64,000 nt of DNA, from NCBI GenBank assembly GCA_965198795.1, contig OZ240674.1:124001-188000 (forward strand), written 5' to 3'. The position numbers and the translations under genes are program-made. The notes under the pieces were generated by a model. The model saw only the letters and a list, made by a program, of their open reading frames with translations. It made no database searches and was not told the DNA's origin. This DNA is from G965198795 sp965198795 (GTDB lineage Bacteria > Pseudomonadota > Alphaproteobacteria > Rhodospirillales > Casp-alpha2). Below, piece after piece: positions 51,382 through 60,360 of the stretch. The stretch's first letter is position 1. Every line of letters begins with the position of its first letter.

Positions 51382-52653
51382 ATGTCGGAACTGACGGTGA
51401 ACGGAAACAGCGTCGGCGGTTTGCAAACCGCCGACGGCACCCCCCTGAAAGCCGCCTTGGCCAAGACGGAGCGGCAGAAACGCGTTCGCGCCGTGATGCT
51501 GGTGGCGCCGCTCTTTCTGTTCCTGTTCGCGACGTTCCTCTATCCCATTGCGTTGATGCTGTTCCGTTCGGTCGATAACCCTTTGATCGCCGAAAACATG
51601 CCGCTCACCATCCAGGCTCTTCAGGGATGGAAAGCGTCCGACGGGTTGCCGGACGAGGTTGTCTTCGCGGCCCTCGTTTCCGACCTGAGGGAAGCCCGCG
51701 CCAACAAGCGGATCGGCAAAGTCGCCACCCGCTTGAATTTTGAAAACTCCGGCTTGCGCTCGGTCGTGACCCGCACGGCGCGGAAAACCCGCAGCATGGA
51801 GGCGCCCTTCAAGGAGAAGGTCCTCGCCGCCCACGACCGATGGGGCGAAGTGGAGACTTGGGCCACCATCAAATTATTGGGGAACACCCTCACGCCCGTG
51901 CAATTCCTGGCCTCTGTCGATAAAAAGATAAACGCCGAGGGTGATATTGAGAACCAACCGGAAGAGAGGCAGATTTACGTCACCCTGTTCCAACGCACCT
52001 TGGCGATGAGCTTGATCGTCACCATCGCCTGTCTACTGCTCGGCTTCCCCATCGCGTACTTACTGTCGATCCTGCCGACCCGGCATTCGAACCTGTTGAT
52101 GATTCTGGTGCTGCTGCCGTTCTGGACGTCGCTCTTGGTGCGGACGACGTCCTGGATTGTTTTGCTTCAAACCCAGGGGGTGATCAACGACATCCTGGTC
52201 TTTCTCCATATCATCGATGAAGCCGGAAGGTTTCAAATGATCTTCAACGCCCAAGGAACCGTTGTTTCCATGACGCAGATATTGCTGCCATTCATGGTGT
52301 TGCCCTTGTTTTCGGTGATGAAGACCATATCGCCCAGTTACATGAAGGCGGCTCAGAGCCTGGGGGCGCATCGGTTCCTGGCGTTCCGCAAGGTCTATCT
52401 GCCCAACACCCTGCCTGGAATCGGCGCGGGCGCGCTGCTCGTCTTCATCCTCGCCATCGGCTACTACATCACGCCCGCGCTGGTCGGCGGCCAAGACGGT
52501 CAGATGATTTCCAACCTGATCGCTTTCCACATGCAGAAGTCGCTCAACTGGGGCTTAGCGGCGGCGCTGGGAAGCATCCTGCTCGCGGGCGTCATCGCGC
52601 TCTATTGGCTCTATAACAAAATCGTCGGCGTCGAACGCCTGGCGCTCGGATAG
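51382..52653 (+). CDS. ABC transporter permease, PotB-like, with a large periplasmic insert
   Basis: An inner-membrane permease of the Pot importer. TM1 (AVMLVAPLFLFLFATFLYPIALMLF) is followed by ~120 extra residues (about 50-180) before the usual permease core, making 423 residues against ~280-300 for E. coli PotB. The core contains SLIVTIACLLLGFPIAYLL, LLMILVLLPFWTSLLVRTTSW, the EAA loop AAQSLGAHRFLAFRKVYLPNTLPGIGAG and C-terminal helices. The insert is hydrophilic and helical, as seen in several alphaproteobacterial PotB relatives. It is followed by the second permease after 12 bp. Confidence 0.92.
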   Translation: MSELTVNGNSVGGLQTADGTPLKAALAKTERQKRVRAVMLVAPLFLFLFATFLYPIALMLFRSVDNPLIAENMPLTIQALQGWKASDGLPDEVVFAALVSDLREARANKRIGKVATRLNFENSGLRSVVTRTARKTRSMEAPFKEKVLAAHDRWGEVETWATIKLLGNTLTPVQFLASVDKKINAEGDIENQPEERQIYVTLFQRTLAMSLIVTIACLLLGFPIAYLLSILPTRHSNLLMILVLLPFWTSLLVRTTSWIVLLQTQGVINDILVFLHIIDEAGRFQMIFNAQGTVVSMTQILLPFMVLPLFSVMKTISPSYMKAAQSLGAHRFLAFRKVYLPNTLPGIGAGALLVFILAIGYYITPALVGGQDGQMISNLIAFHMQKSLNWGLAAALGSILLAGVIALYWLYNKIVGVERLALG

Positions 52654-52665
52654 GGAGGCTTCGTC

Positions 52666-53535
52666 ATGAAACTCGGCCTTCCCGATTACGCCGACGCCGC
52701 GCAGAAAATCTGGCACTACGCGTTCATCGGAATTTGCGGATTCGTCTTCCTGTTCCTGATCGCGCCCCTGTTGGTGATCATTCCGCTCAGCTTCAACGTG
52801 GAGCCTTATTTCACTTTCACGCCGGGGATGCTTCAGTTAGATCCGGATGCGTTCTCGACACGATGGTACGAGGACTTCCTGGGAAAGGAAATCTGGCGGT
52901 CTTCCATCGTCAACTCGATCGTCATCGCCCTCGCCTCCACGGCGCTCGCGACCATTCTGGGCACGCTGGCGGCGCTTGGACTGAGCCGGCCCGAGATGCC
53001 GTACCGCGCGCTGATCATGGGCGTCCTGATTTCACCGATGATCGTTCCGCTGATCATCACGGCCGCCGGGATATTTTTCTTCTACGCTCAGATGAACCAG
53101 TACGTACAGCTCACGGGCTCCTATCTTGGGATCATCCTGGCCCATACCGTGCTGGGCACGCCGTTTGTGGTGATTACCGTAACGGCGACGCTGATCGGGT
53201 TTGACCGGTCCTTGATCCGCGCCGGCGCCATGTGCGGCGCGGACCCTGCGACCGTGTTTTTCAAAGTCGTCATGCCGCTGATTCTGCCGGGAGTGATTTC
53301 GGGCGCGCTGTTCGCCTTCGTCACCTCATTCGATGAAGTGGTCGTCGTGCTGTTCGTCGCCAGCGTGGATCAGCAGACCGTGCCGCGTCAGATGTGGGCC
53401 GGCATTCGCGAACAGATCAGCCCGACCATCCTGGCCGTGGCGACGCTGTTGATCGTGGTCTCGACCTTCATGCTGGCGGCTGTTGAGATGCTCCGGCGGC
53501 GGAACGAAAAGCTTCGCGGCATTCGCCCCAGTTAG
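52666..53535 (+). CDS. ABC transporter permease, PotC-like
   Basis: The second permease of the importer, 289 residues with about six membrane helices. It begins MKLGLPDYADAAQKIWHYAFIGICGFVFLFLIAPLLVIIPLSF and has the EAA loop RAGAMCGADPATVFFKVVMPLILPGVISG. The end is RRRNEKLRGIRPS. The length is like E. coli PotC plus a short N-terminal extension. It ends the transporter operon, 44 bp before the convergent end of a GlxA-type regulator. Confidence 0.93.
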   Translation: MKLGLPDYADAAQKIWHYAFIGICGFVFLFLIAPLLVIIPLSFNVEPYFTFTPGMLQLDPDAFSTRWYEDFLGKEIWRSSIVNSIVIALASTALATILGTLAALGLSRPEMPYRALIMGVLISPMIVPLIITAAGIFFFYAQMNQYVQLTGSYLGIILAHTVLGTPFVVITVTATLIGFDRSLIRAGAMCGADPATVFFKVVMPLILPGVISGALFAFVTSFDEVVVVLFVASVDQQTVPRQMWAGIREQISPTILAVATLLIVVSTFMLAAVEMLRRRNEKLRGIRPS

Positions 53536-53579
53536 GGTTCCCGGCTTAGGGTTCCCGGCGCCCATCATCCGGTTCGCGC

Positions 53580-54596
53580 TCACCCATTCCTACTCGCCGA
53601 GGGAAAGGATATCCGCCGCGCGGCCATTTGGGGCGCTTTTGGCGCCCGTTCCTGCCGGGGCGGGTGGGCGAACATCTCGCGGTAGCATTTCGAGAAATGG
53701 GACGCCGAGACAAAGCCGCAAGCGACGGAGACGTCCATGATCGACATGGACGTCTGTTCCAATAGTTTTTGAGCGCGCCGCAAGCGAAGCTCCATGTAAT
53801 AGCGCGCGGGCGTTCGGCCCAGATATTTCATGAACAGACGCTCCACCTGGCGCGTCGAGAGGTTAACCCGTCTGGCCAACTCGTCCCGGCCCAATGGTTC
53901 CTCCAGATTGTTTTCCATTTCCTGGATGGCGCAGATGAGCTTCGGATGCGAAACCTGAAGCCGCTGGCGGAGCGGCATGCGTTGCGACGCTTCCGGATCG
54001 TCAATGAAATGATGGGTGAATTGTTCCGACACCGATAGCGCCAAGTCATGGCCATGGCGATGGCCGATGATGTGCAGCATCATTTCCATGGTCGAGTCCG
54101 AACCGGCCGAGGTGAACCGGTCCCGGTCGATCTCAAACAGGCGGGGGGATAAGTTGATCTCGGGGAATTCCTCGGTGATGCCCGAGAAATATTCCCAGTG
54201 GATGGTGCAACGGTAATCATCCAGCAACCCGGCGCGGGCGAGGTAATAGGTGCCGCCGGAGCAGCCGCCCAGATGAACACCGTGCCGTGAGAGCTCGCGG
54301 AGCCAGGCATAGGTCTTTTGACTGATGGGTTCCATCATCCCGCCGGAGCAGATCACCAGGGCGTGCGGTTTGTCGGCGGATTTGAAATCCACGTTGGCTA
54401 TGATTTCAATGCCGTTGGATGCGCGAACCGGGTTTCCGTGCTCGGACACGACGCACCATTCATAGAGCGTCTCGCCGCTCATCCGGTTGGCCGAGCGCAA
54501 GGGCTCGATCGTCGCGGTGAACGACAACATCGAGAAGTCCTCAACGGGCAACACGCCCACGCGGACAGGACCTCTGATCTCGGGTAAATTCAACAT
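53580..54596 (-). CDS. GlxA-family transcriptional regulator (DJ-1/PfpI + AraC HTH)
   Basis: A cytoplasmic regulator of the GlxA/CdhR/GbdR group, several of which sense carnitine or betaine metabolites. From ATG 54596 (MLNLPEIRGPVRVGVLPVEDF) it has 338 residues. The DJ-1/PfpI-like sensor domain has FSMLSFTATIEPLRSANRMSG and HLGGCSGGTYYLARAGLLD. The AraC-type HTH has LARRVNLSTRQVERLFMKYLGRTPARYYMELRLRRAQKLL and VSVACGFVSASHFSKCYREMF. The upstream TTG at 54656 adds residues without similarity and is rejected. It diverges from a paralogue at 54726. Confidence 0.92.
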   Translation of the reverse strand: MLNLPEIRGPVRVGVLPVEDFSMLSFTATIEPLRSANRMSGETLYEWCVVSEHGNPVRASNGIEIIANVDFKSADKPHALVICSGGMMEPISQKTYAWLRELSRHGVHLGGCSGGTYYLARAGLLDDYRCTIHWEYFSGITEEFPEINLSPRLFEIDRDRFTSAGSDSTMEMMLHIIGHRHGHDLALSVSEQFTHHFIDDPEASQRMPLRQRLQVSHPKLICAIQEMENNLEEPLGRDELARRVNLSTRQVERLFMKYLGRTPARYYMELRLRRAQKLLEQTSMSIMDVSVACGFVSASHFSKCYREMFAHPPRQERAPKAPQMAARRISFPSASRNG

Positions 54597-54725
54597 TTTC
54601 AAGCGACCTTCGTCAGACGCGGCCCAGGAGCCTGAAAGGGCGGAACCAGCAATCAATAAAGCGATGCTTGCTCAATACTGATGTTGGATACTAATCTTAT
54701 GTCATAAATTTGGGAAAGCCCTTGA
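54597..54725. promoter_or_regulatory. Divergent promoter region between two GlxA-type regulators
   Basis: The 129 bp shared spacer is AT-richer than its flanks at 54660-54720 and should hold both promoters. I see no single clear inverted-repeat operator. Cross-regulation of the two paralogues from here is plausible, by inference. Confidence 0.4.
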
Positions 54726-55772
54726 ATGAAGGTCGAGCCAATGACGGGTGGTTTGGTTGAGGGTACCCGCCGCATCGGTTTCGTGCTGGTGCCCGAGTTT
54801 TCCATGATCGCGTTCATAGCGGCGCTGGAACCGCTTCGGTTGGCCAACCGTCTGGCGGAAAAACAAATTTTCAGTTGGTCGTTGTTTTCCGAAGATGGCG
54901 GACCGGTGACGGCCAGCAACGATCTTGAACTGGCGGTCGAAGGCCCGTTGCCCGAGGCGGGCAAACTGGACTTCGTCTTTTTGTGTTCCGGCCTCAACGC
55001 GCGGAAATACGCAACGAATCCGTTGATGGGGCGCCTGCGCCGGTTCGGCACGCATGGCGCGACTTTGGGGGCGCTCTGCACAGGCGCCTTTATCCTTGCC
55101 AAGGCCGGCTTGCTGGACGCCCACAAGTGCACCATCCATTGGGAAAACATGGGCGCCTTCATTGAGGATTTTCCCGAAATCGACGTTACGAACGAGTTAT
55201 TTGAAATCGACAGAAAACGGGTGACCTGCGCGGGCGGCACGGCCGCGCTCGATATGATGCTCAGCCTGATCGCGGGCGAAGCGGGATATTCTCTGGCGGC
55301 GACCGTCGCGGACCAGTTGATCCATCATCGGATTCGCGAGGGCCGAGAACGCCAGCGGATGGAGCTTCGCGCGCGCCTGGGGGTCGCGCATCCGAAACTG
55401 CTGGCCGCCATCCAACGCATGGAAGAGCAATTGGAAGAGCCGCTGAATTGTTCGGCCCTGGCAAGTGAGGTCGGGATTTCGACACGCCAGCTGGAGCGTT
55501 TGTTCCGGAAGTATCTGGGCGCGGCGCCAACGCGCTATTACCTGGAACTCCGTTTGCAGCGGGCGCGGTATCTGCTCCAGCAAACCAGCCTGCCGGTTCT
55601 CAGCGTGGCGCTCGCTTGCGGGTTTGTCTCCGCGTCTCACTTCTCGAAATGCTACCGTGAATATTACGGCCACCGCCCGTCCGAGGAACGCGGAACGCCT
55701 TTGGCTTTCCAAACCTGTCAAGTAATGCCGGATACGGAATTCGCGGAGACGGATTTTTCCAATCTCGGATAA
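54726..55772 (+). CDS. Second GlxA-family transcriptional regulator
   Basis: A 348-residue paralogue of the gene at 53580. The N-terminal sensor domain has RIGFVLVPEFSMIAFIAALEPLRLANRLAEK, LCTGAFILAKAGLLD and CTIHWENMGAFIEDFPEID. The C-terminal HTH has LASEVGISTRQLERLFRKYLGAAPTRYYLELRLQRARYLLQ and ALACGFVSASHFSKCYREYYG. The cysteine in LGALCTGAF occupies the DJ-1 nucleophile-elbow position, where the paralogue also has Cys (GGCSGG). The 3' end overlaps the convergent MATE gene by 55 bp. Confidence 0.92.
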   Translation: MKVEPMTGGLVEGTRRIGFVLVPEFSMIAFIAALEPLRLANRLAEKQIFSWSLFSEDGGPVTASNDLELAVEGPLPEAGKLDFVFLCSGLNARKYATNPLMGRLRRFGTHGATLGALCTGAFILAKAGLLDAHKCTIHWENMGAFIEDFPEIDVTNELFEIDRKRVTCAGGTAALDMMLSLIAGEAGYSLAATVADQLIHHRIREGRERQRMELRARLGVAHPKLLAAIQRMEEQLEEPLNCSALASEVGISTRQLERLFRKYLGAAPTRYYLELRLQRARYLLQQTSLPVLSVALACGFVSASHFSKCYREYYGHRPSEERGTPLAFQTCQVMPDTEFAETDFSNLG

Positions 55773-57049
55773 ACCGCGCCCAGCGTCACGCCCCGCATGA
55801 TCATGAACAGGCAGAACGCGGCCCAAAGCCCATGGTTGCCATGCGCCGGCGTCAACGCGTGGGCGGCCATGACGAACAACACCAGCGAGATGATCATGCC
55901 GTTTCGCATCGCGGCGGTTCGTGTGGCGCCGATGAAGATGCCGTCCAGCAAGAAACTCCAGACCGACAGAAGCGGGAGAACGTAATTCCAAGGCAGGTAT
56001 TGATAAGCTTCCAGCCGCACGCTTTCCACCGTGGTGATCTGATTGATCAGCCACTCGCCGCCCGCGAAATAAACGAGGCAGAAGACGAGGGAGAAGATCA
56101 CGCCCCAAATGGCGGCGGTTTCGCATGATCGCCTGAATTCCAGTCTGTTCCCCGCGCCCAGCGCCGCGCCCGCCAGGACTTCCGCCGCCGTGGCGAACCC
56201 ATCCAGCGCATAGGCCATGAAGGTCTGGAATTGCAGCAGGACCGCATTGGCCGCCAGCGGGGCGTCGCCAAGACGCGCGCCGAATCCCGTGAAAAAGACG
56301 AAGGCGATTTGCAGACAGATGGAGCGGATGAAGATATCCGCGTTCACAGCCATCATGCGTTTCAGCGCCGTCGGGTCCTTGATCCGGTCCCAGCGCCAGA
56401 CGCCGCCGATGCCGGCCAGCTTTTCGCGCGCGATCCAGGCGCAGAGCCCGACGGCGGTGATTTCCGAGACCAGCGTCGCTAGGGCGAGGCCCGGCACGCC
56501 CCATTCCCAGAAAACGACGAACAGGACGCCAAGGGCGATGTTGACGCCATTCATATAGACCTGGGTGATCAGCGCGGCGCGGGTGTCGTGAACGCCGAAG
56601 AACCAGCCCAGAAAGACGAAATTCATCAAGGCCGCCGGCGCGCCCCAAAGGCGGATTTCGATATAGCTTTCCGCCATGTGCCGGACCGCGCCGCCGGGGC
56701 CGGCGATCTCGAGCGCCGCCCAGATAATGGGCGTCCGCAGCGCCGCCATGATCAGTCCTAAAGCCATGGCGGCGAACAGCCCCCGCGCCAGCCAGCTTCT
56801 GGCCTGATCCGGATTATTCGCGCCGATGGCCTGGGCGGTCAGACCGGTTGTTCCCATGCGCAGGAAGTTGAGCCCGGCGTAGAGGAAATTGAACACGACC
56901 GCGCCGACGGCGACGCCCCCCAGATACTCCGCGCCCGGCAAATGTCCCGCGATCGCCGTATCCGCCAAGCCCAGCAAGGGGACGGTAATGTTTGTGAGCA
57001 TGATTGGAACGGCTAGACGCCAGACTTCGGCATGGTTGCGCTTCATCAC
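55718..57049 (-). CDS. MATE-family efflux transporter
   Basis: A 12-helix multidrug/toxic-compound exporter of the DinF-like branch. The 443 residues begin MMKRNHAEVWRLAVPIMLTNITVPLLGLADTAIAGHLP, the usual first two helices. Repeated MatE landmarks include LNFLRMGTTGLTAQAIGANN, WGAPAALMNFVFLGWFFGVHDTR, GVNIALGVLFVVFWEWGVPGLALATL, ALDGFATAAEVLAGAALGAGN and PLLSVWSFLLDGIFIGATRTAAMRNG. The length is normal. It lies between the regulators and the C1 operon; a link to substrate detoxification is not supported by sequence. Confidence 0.93.
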   Translation of the reverse strand: MMKRNHAEVWRLAVPIMLTNITVPLLGLADTAIAGHLPGAEYLGGVAVGAVVFNFLYAGLNFLRMGTTGLTAQAIGANNPDQARSWLARGLFAAMALGLIMAALRTPIIWAALEIAGPGGAVRHMAESYIEIRLWGAPAALMNFVFLGWFFGVHDTRAALITQVYMNGVNIALGVLFVVFWEWGVPGLALATLVSEITAVGLCAWIAREKLAGIGGVWRWDRIKDPTALKRMMAVNADIFIRSICLQIAFVFFTGFGARLGDAPLAANAVLLQFQTFMAYALDGFATAAEVLAGAALGAGNRLEFRRSCETAAIWGVIFSLVFCLVYFAGGEWLINQITTVESVRLEAYQYLPWNYVLPLLSVWSFLLDGIFIGATRTAAMRNGMIISLVLFVMAAHALTPAHGNHGLWAAFCLFMIMRGVTLGAVYPRLEKSVSANSVSGIT

Positions 57050-57182
57050 CCGAACATGAGGCGCGCCCCTTCGTGGATCAAGCGGACTTTTCCAATGCGC
57101 CGGTGAGCGTTTTTTCGATTGGCCCCGGATGGCGATAGATCAGCCAGCTTTCGCCGGAATGACGTGAGAGGAAAAGGGCGGC

Positions 57183-59234
57183 CTACCCTCGCCGTCTCCG
57201 GCCGCCGTCCCCCGGCGCCGCGGGCGCCGCCTTTTTCTCTGGCAATGTCATGATCTTGCTCAAGTTCGGATAAGGGGCCGTTTTGTGGGGCAGGGCCATT
57301 GCCTCGACGAATCGCCGCTGGAATTTTTCGGCTGTCGCCGTCTCGATTTTGACGATGGAGCGGGTCAGCTGCTCAATGGTGTCGCGGCTGGATTGATCCA
57401 GCAGCGCGATGCGCGCTCCCGTGCCCGCCGCGTTCCCCGCCGCATAAACCCGGTCCAAGTCGCAGTCGGGTATCATGCCGAGCAGCATGGCGTACCTCAC
57501 GTCGATATGGCTGCCGAACGCGCCCGCCAGCACAATGCGGTCCACCTCCTCGATTTCCATCTCGTCCATCAGAAGCCGGCATCCCGCATAAAGCGCCGCC
57601 TTGGCCAACTGAATGGCGCGGATGTCGTTTTGTGTGATGGTGATGGCGGGCTCGCCATTCCGCACCCGATAGCGGAAGGTGCGGCCGTCTTCCTCAATCC
57701 GCGCCGATTTGGCCGCCATGGCGCCGTCGATGACGCCGTCCTCGGTCAAGACGCCCGACAGATACATTTCGCCGATGGCCTCAATGACGCCGGAGCCGCA
57801 GATCCCGGTGACCCCGGTCGCCTTAATCTCGTCCTCAAAACCTTCCTCGTCGGACCAGAGGCCGGAGCCGATGACCTTGTAACGGGGCCGCAGCGTTTCC
57901 TTGTCGATCCGGAACCGTTCGATGGCGCCAGGGGCCGCGCGCTGCCCGCTGGAGATTTGGGCGCCCTCGAACGCCGGGCCTGTGGGAGATGAGCAGGCCA
58001 GCAGCCTCGTCGAATTCCCCAAAACGATCTCCGCGTTCGTTCCCACATCGACGATCAGGGAAATCTCGTCACGTAAATGCGGACCTTCGGACAACACGAC
58101 GCCCGCCGTGTCCGCGCCTACATGGCCCGCGATACAGGGCAGCATGTAGACCCGGGCGTCGGGATTGACGGCCGTTAGACCAATCTCCGTCGCCCAGAAA
58201 GTCATCCCGCTCGAGGCCGCCAAGGCAAACGGCGCGCCGCCCAGTTCGGTCGGATCGATGCCCAACACCAAGTGATGCATGATCGGGTTGCCGACGATGG
58301 TGACGTTGAGCACTTCGTCCGCATGAATTCCGGCTTCCGCGGCGGCTTCGGACGCGAGCGCGTCCATGCCGTTCCGGATGGCCTCGATCAGGTCCCGCTC
58401 GCCGCCCGGGTTCATCATGATGTAACTAATCCGGCTCATCAGATCTTCGCCGAAGCGGATTTGCGGGTTCATCAGACCGCTGGAGCCCAGCACGTCGCCC
58501 GAAGACAGATCACATAAGTGAGCGGCGATGGTGGTGGACCCCACATCAAAGGCGACGCCATAGGCTTTGTCGTGAAAGCCCGGCCAGATCATGGTGATGC
58601 GCTTTTCACGGTGAACGGCGACGGTGACTTTCCAGCCGCCCTTGCGAAGCGCGGTTTGAAGGGTCCGAAGCGAACGGATGTCGATCTCGTCCAACCTGTA
58701 CAGGTTCCACTGTTCCTGCAAGGCCAGTTCCAAGCGTTCAAAGTCGCCGAGCGGATTGTCCATGTCCGGCTCTTCAATCTCGACGTAGTGCAGCCGGATG
58801 GCGGGGTCGAGCTTGATGTCTCGGACTTCCGCGCGCTTTCGGACGACTTGTTTATGGACCTGGCTTTCTGGCGGCACGTCGATCACGACGTCGCCCATCA
58901 GGTTGGTGTGACACCCCAAACGCCTGCCGGATTTCAGGCCCGTGCGTTTATCGAACCGTTTTTCCGGCTCGCTGATGGGCGTTAGGCTGTCGAAGGCGGA
59001 TCGAATGCCGTGTTTGGAAAATTCCCCGTCGCCCACCGTGATCTGACACCGCCCGCAAATGCCGCGGCCGCCGCAGACGCTGTCCAGATCGACGCCCAGT
59101 TTACGGGCGCATTCCAGAATGCTTGTTCCGATTGGGAAGCGGCCGCGTTTGCCGGATGGGGTAAAGACGACTTGGGCGTCTTCCTGGCCGGGAGCGTTCA
59201 GGTCATCAGGCGTCATTGTATCCTGGAAACCCAT
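57183..59234 (-). CDS. ASKHA-domain corrinoid activation protein with N-terminal [2Fe-2S] ferredoxin domain
   Basis: A RACo/RamA-like activator that re-reduces inactive Co(II) corrinoid protein to Co(I) at ATP expense. The 683-residue protein opens with a 2Fe-2S domain (VCGGRGICGRCQITVGDGEF, then GRRLGCHTNL near residue 108), a linker domain, then an ASKHA/DUF4445 ATPase core. Landmarks are GVAFDVGSTTIAAHLCDLSSG, NPQIRFGEDLMSRISYIM, LIVDVGTNAEIVLGN, GICGSGVIEAIGEMYLSG and LAGAFGSHIDVRYAMLLGMIPD. An in-frame ATG at 59216 is an alternative start. It is the last gene of the leftward C1 operon. Enzymes like it normally serve MttB/MtgB-type systems. Confidence 0.9.
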   Translation of the reverse strand: MGFQDTMTPDDLNAPGQEDAQVVFTPSGKRGRFPIGTSILECARKLGVDLDSVCGGRGICGRCQITVGDGEFSKHGIRSAFDSLTPISEPEKRFDKRTGLKSGRRLGCHTNLMGDVVIDVPPESQVHKQVVRKRAEVRDIKLDPAIRLHYVEIEEPDMDNPLGDFERLELALQEQWNLYRLDEIDIRSLRTLQTALRKGGWKVTVAVHREKRITMIWPGFHDKAYGVAFDVGSTTIAAHLCDLSSGDVLGSSGLMNPQIRFGEDLMSRISYIMMNPGGERDLIEAIRNGMDALASEAAAEAGIHADEVLNVTIVGNPIMHHLVLGIDPTELGGAPFALAASSGMTFWATEIGLTAVNPDARVYMLPCIAGHVGADTAGVVLSEGPHLRDEISLIVDVGTNAEIVLGNSTRLLACSSPTGPAFEGAQISSGQRAAPGAIERFRIDKETLRPRYKVIGSGLWSDEEGFEDEIKATGVTGICGSGVIEAIGEMYLSGVLTEDGVIDGAMAAKSARIEEDGRTFRYRVRNGEPAITITQNDIRAIQLAKAALYAGCRLLMDEMEIEEVDRIVLAGAFGSHIDVRYAMLLGMIPDCDLDRVYAAGNAAGTGARIALLDQSSRDTIEQLTRSIVKIETATAEKFQRRFVEAMALPHKTAPYPNLSKIMTLPEKKAAPAAPGDGGRRRRG

Positions 59235-59391
59235 TCGTTATTCCGGCGGAGGCTGGAATCCATCTTCGGGTTGGCGTTGAACCCCGGCTTTCGTTGGGGT
59301 GACGGGAACTTTGGGGCCAGACGTGACAGCGAAGGAGTCCCATCCCGGGGGCGAGGCGTCTCCTGAGCGTCTGGAAGAGCGGGCCGCCCAG
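59235..59391. repeat. Palindromic intergenic repeat within the C1 operon
   Basis: No gene. The segment 59222-59305 carries degenerate copies of the genome's palindromic repeat (ATTCCGGCGGAGGCTGGAATCC and, inverted, CCCCGGCTTTCGTTGGGGTG). It separates the methyltransferase gene from the activator gene and may tune activator expression. Confidence 0.55.
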
Positions 59392-60303
59392 TCATGTCGT
59401 CCCCTGGCGGCGCCGGCGGCCTTCGCGGCCGCCCCGCGCGCCGGCGGCGCCCTTGGCGGCTGGTTCACGGTATTCAGCGATCCAGGCGGCGCAATTCGGA
59501 TCACGACCCATGACGACGTTGGCGCCGCGGATGGCTTGCATCTCCGGTTCATGTAGCGGATTCGTGATGGCCGACGTCATACCCGCCCCGATGGACATGG
59601 TCAGGAAGGCCGCGTTCATGCCGTGACGGTTCGGGAGGCCGAACGAGAAGTTGGACGCCCCGCAGGTGGAGTTCACCTTCAACTCGTCGCGCAACCGGTT
59701 CAGGATATGCATCACCTGGCGGCCCGCGTCACCCAAGGCGCCCACGGGCATGACCAGCGGATCAACCACCACATCCTCGCGGGGGATGCCGTAATCCCCG
59801 GCGCGTTCCACGATTTTCCTGGCGACCTCGAATCGCACGTCCGGGTCTTCGGAAATACCGGTCTCGTCGTTGGAAATGGCGACGACGGCGGCGCCGTATT
59901 TTTTCACCAGCGGCAGAACCGTTTCCAGCCGGTCTTCCTCGCCCGTGACAGAGTTCACAAGCGCCTTGCCCTTGTAAACCGACAGGCCGCTTTCCAGCGC
60001 CGCGACGATGGAGCTGTCGATCGACAGCGGCACGTCCGTCAGGTCTTGGACCAGCCGCACGCATTCGGCCAGGATTTTCGGCTCATCCGCCAGCGGGATA
60101 CCGGCGTTGACGTCCAGCATGTGCGCGCCCGCCTCGACCTGGGCGATGGCGTCCGACTCGACGCGGGAATAGTCGCCCCCGGCCATTTCGGCGGCGAGAA
60201 GCTTGCGTCCCGTTGGATTGATGCGCTCGCCGATGATGCGGAACGGTTGGTCGAAGCCGATGACGACCTCCTTACGGTCGGAACTGACGACGGTGCGGGT
60301 CAT
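59392..60303 (-). CDS. Methyltetrahydrofolate:corrinoid methyltransferase (DHPS-like fold)
   Basis: Transfers methyl between the corrinoid protein and tetrahydrofolate; here probably corrinoid to THF in a demethylation route. The 303-residue TIM-barrel begins MTRTVVSSDRKEVVIGFDQPFRIIGERINPTGRK. DHPS/AcsE landmarks follow: GAHMLDVNAGIP, LSIDSSIVAALESGL, ALVNSVTGEE, AISNDETGISED, DPLVMPVGALGDAG and STCGASNFSFGLPNRHGMN. The C-terminus is a low-complexity Gly/Ala/Arg tail after WIAEYREPAA. It follows the MetF-like gene by 57 bp. Confidence 0.92.
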   Translation of the reverse strand: MTRTVVSSDRKEVVIGFDQPFRIIGERINPTGRKLLAAEMAGGDYSRVESDAIAQVEAGAHMLDVNAGIPLADEPKILAECVRLVQDLTDVPLSIDSSIVAALESGLSVYKGKALVNSVTGEEDRLETVLPLVKKYGAAVVAISNDETGISEDPDVRFEVARKIVERAGDYGIPREDVVVDPLVMPVGALGDAGRQVMHILNRLRDELKVNSTCGASNFSFGLPNRHGMNAAFLTMSIGAGMTSAITNPLHEPEMQAIRGANVVMGRDPNCAAWIAEYREPAAKGAAGARGGREGRRRRQGTT

Positions 60304-60360
60304 GGATGGGGCGTTTCCTCGTTTAAGGGATGATGACTGGATTTAGGCTGTTTAAGCGCC

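Noticed and set aside
55197..56648. A 483-residue minus-strand frame across the MATE gene and regulator
   Set aside because: It is an alternative frame of the MATE gene running antisense through the GlxA gene, with no domain of its own.
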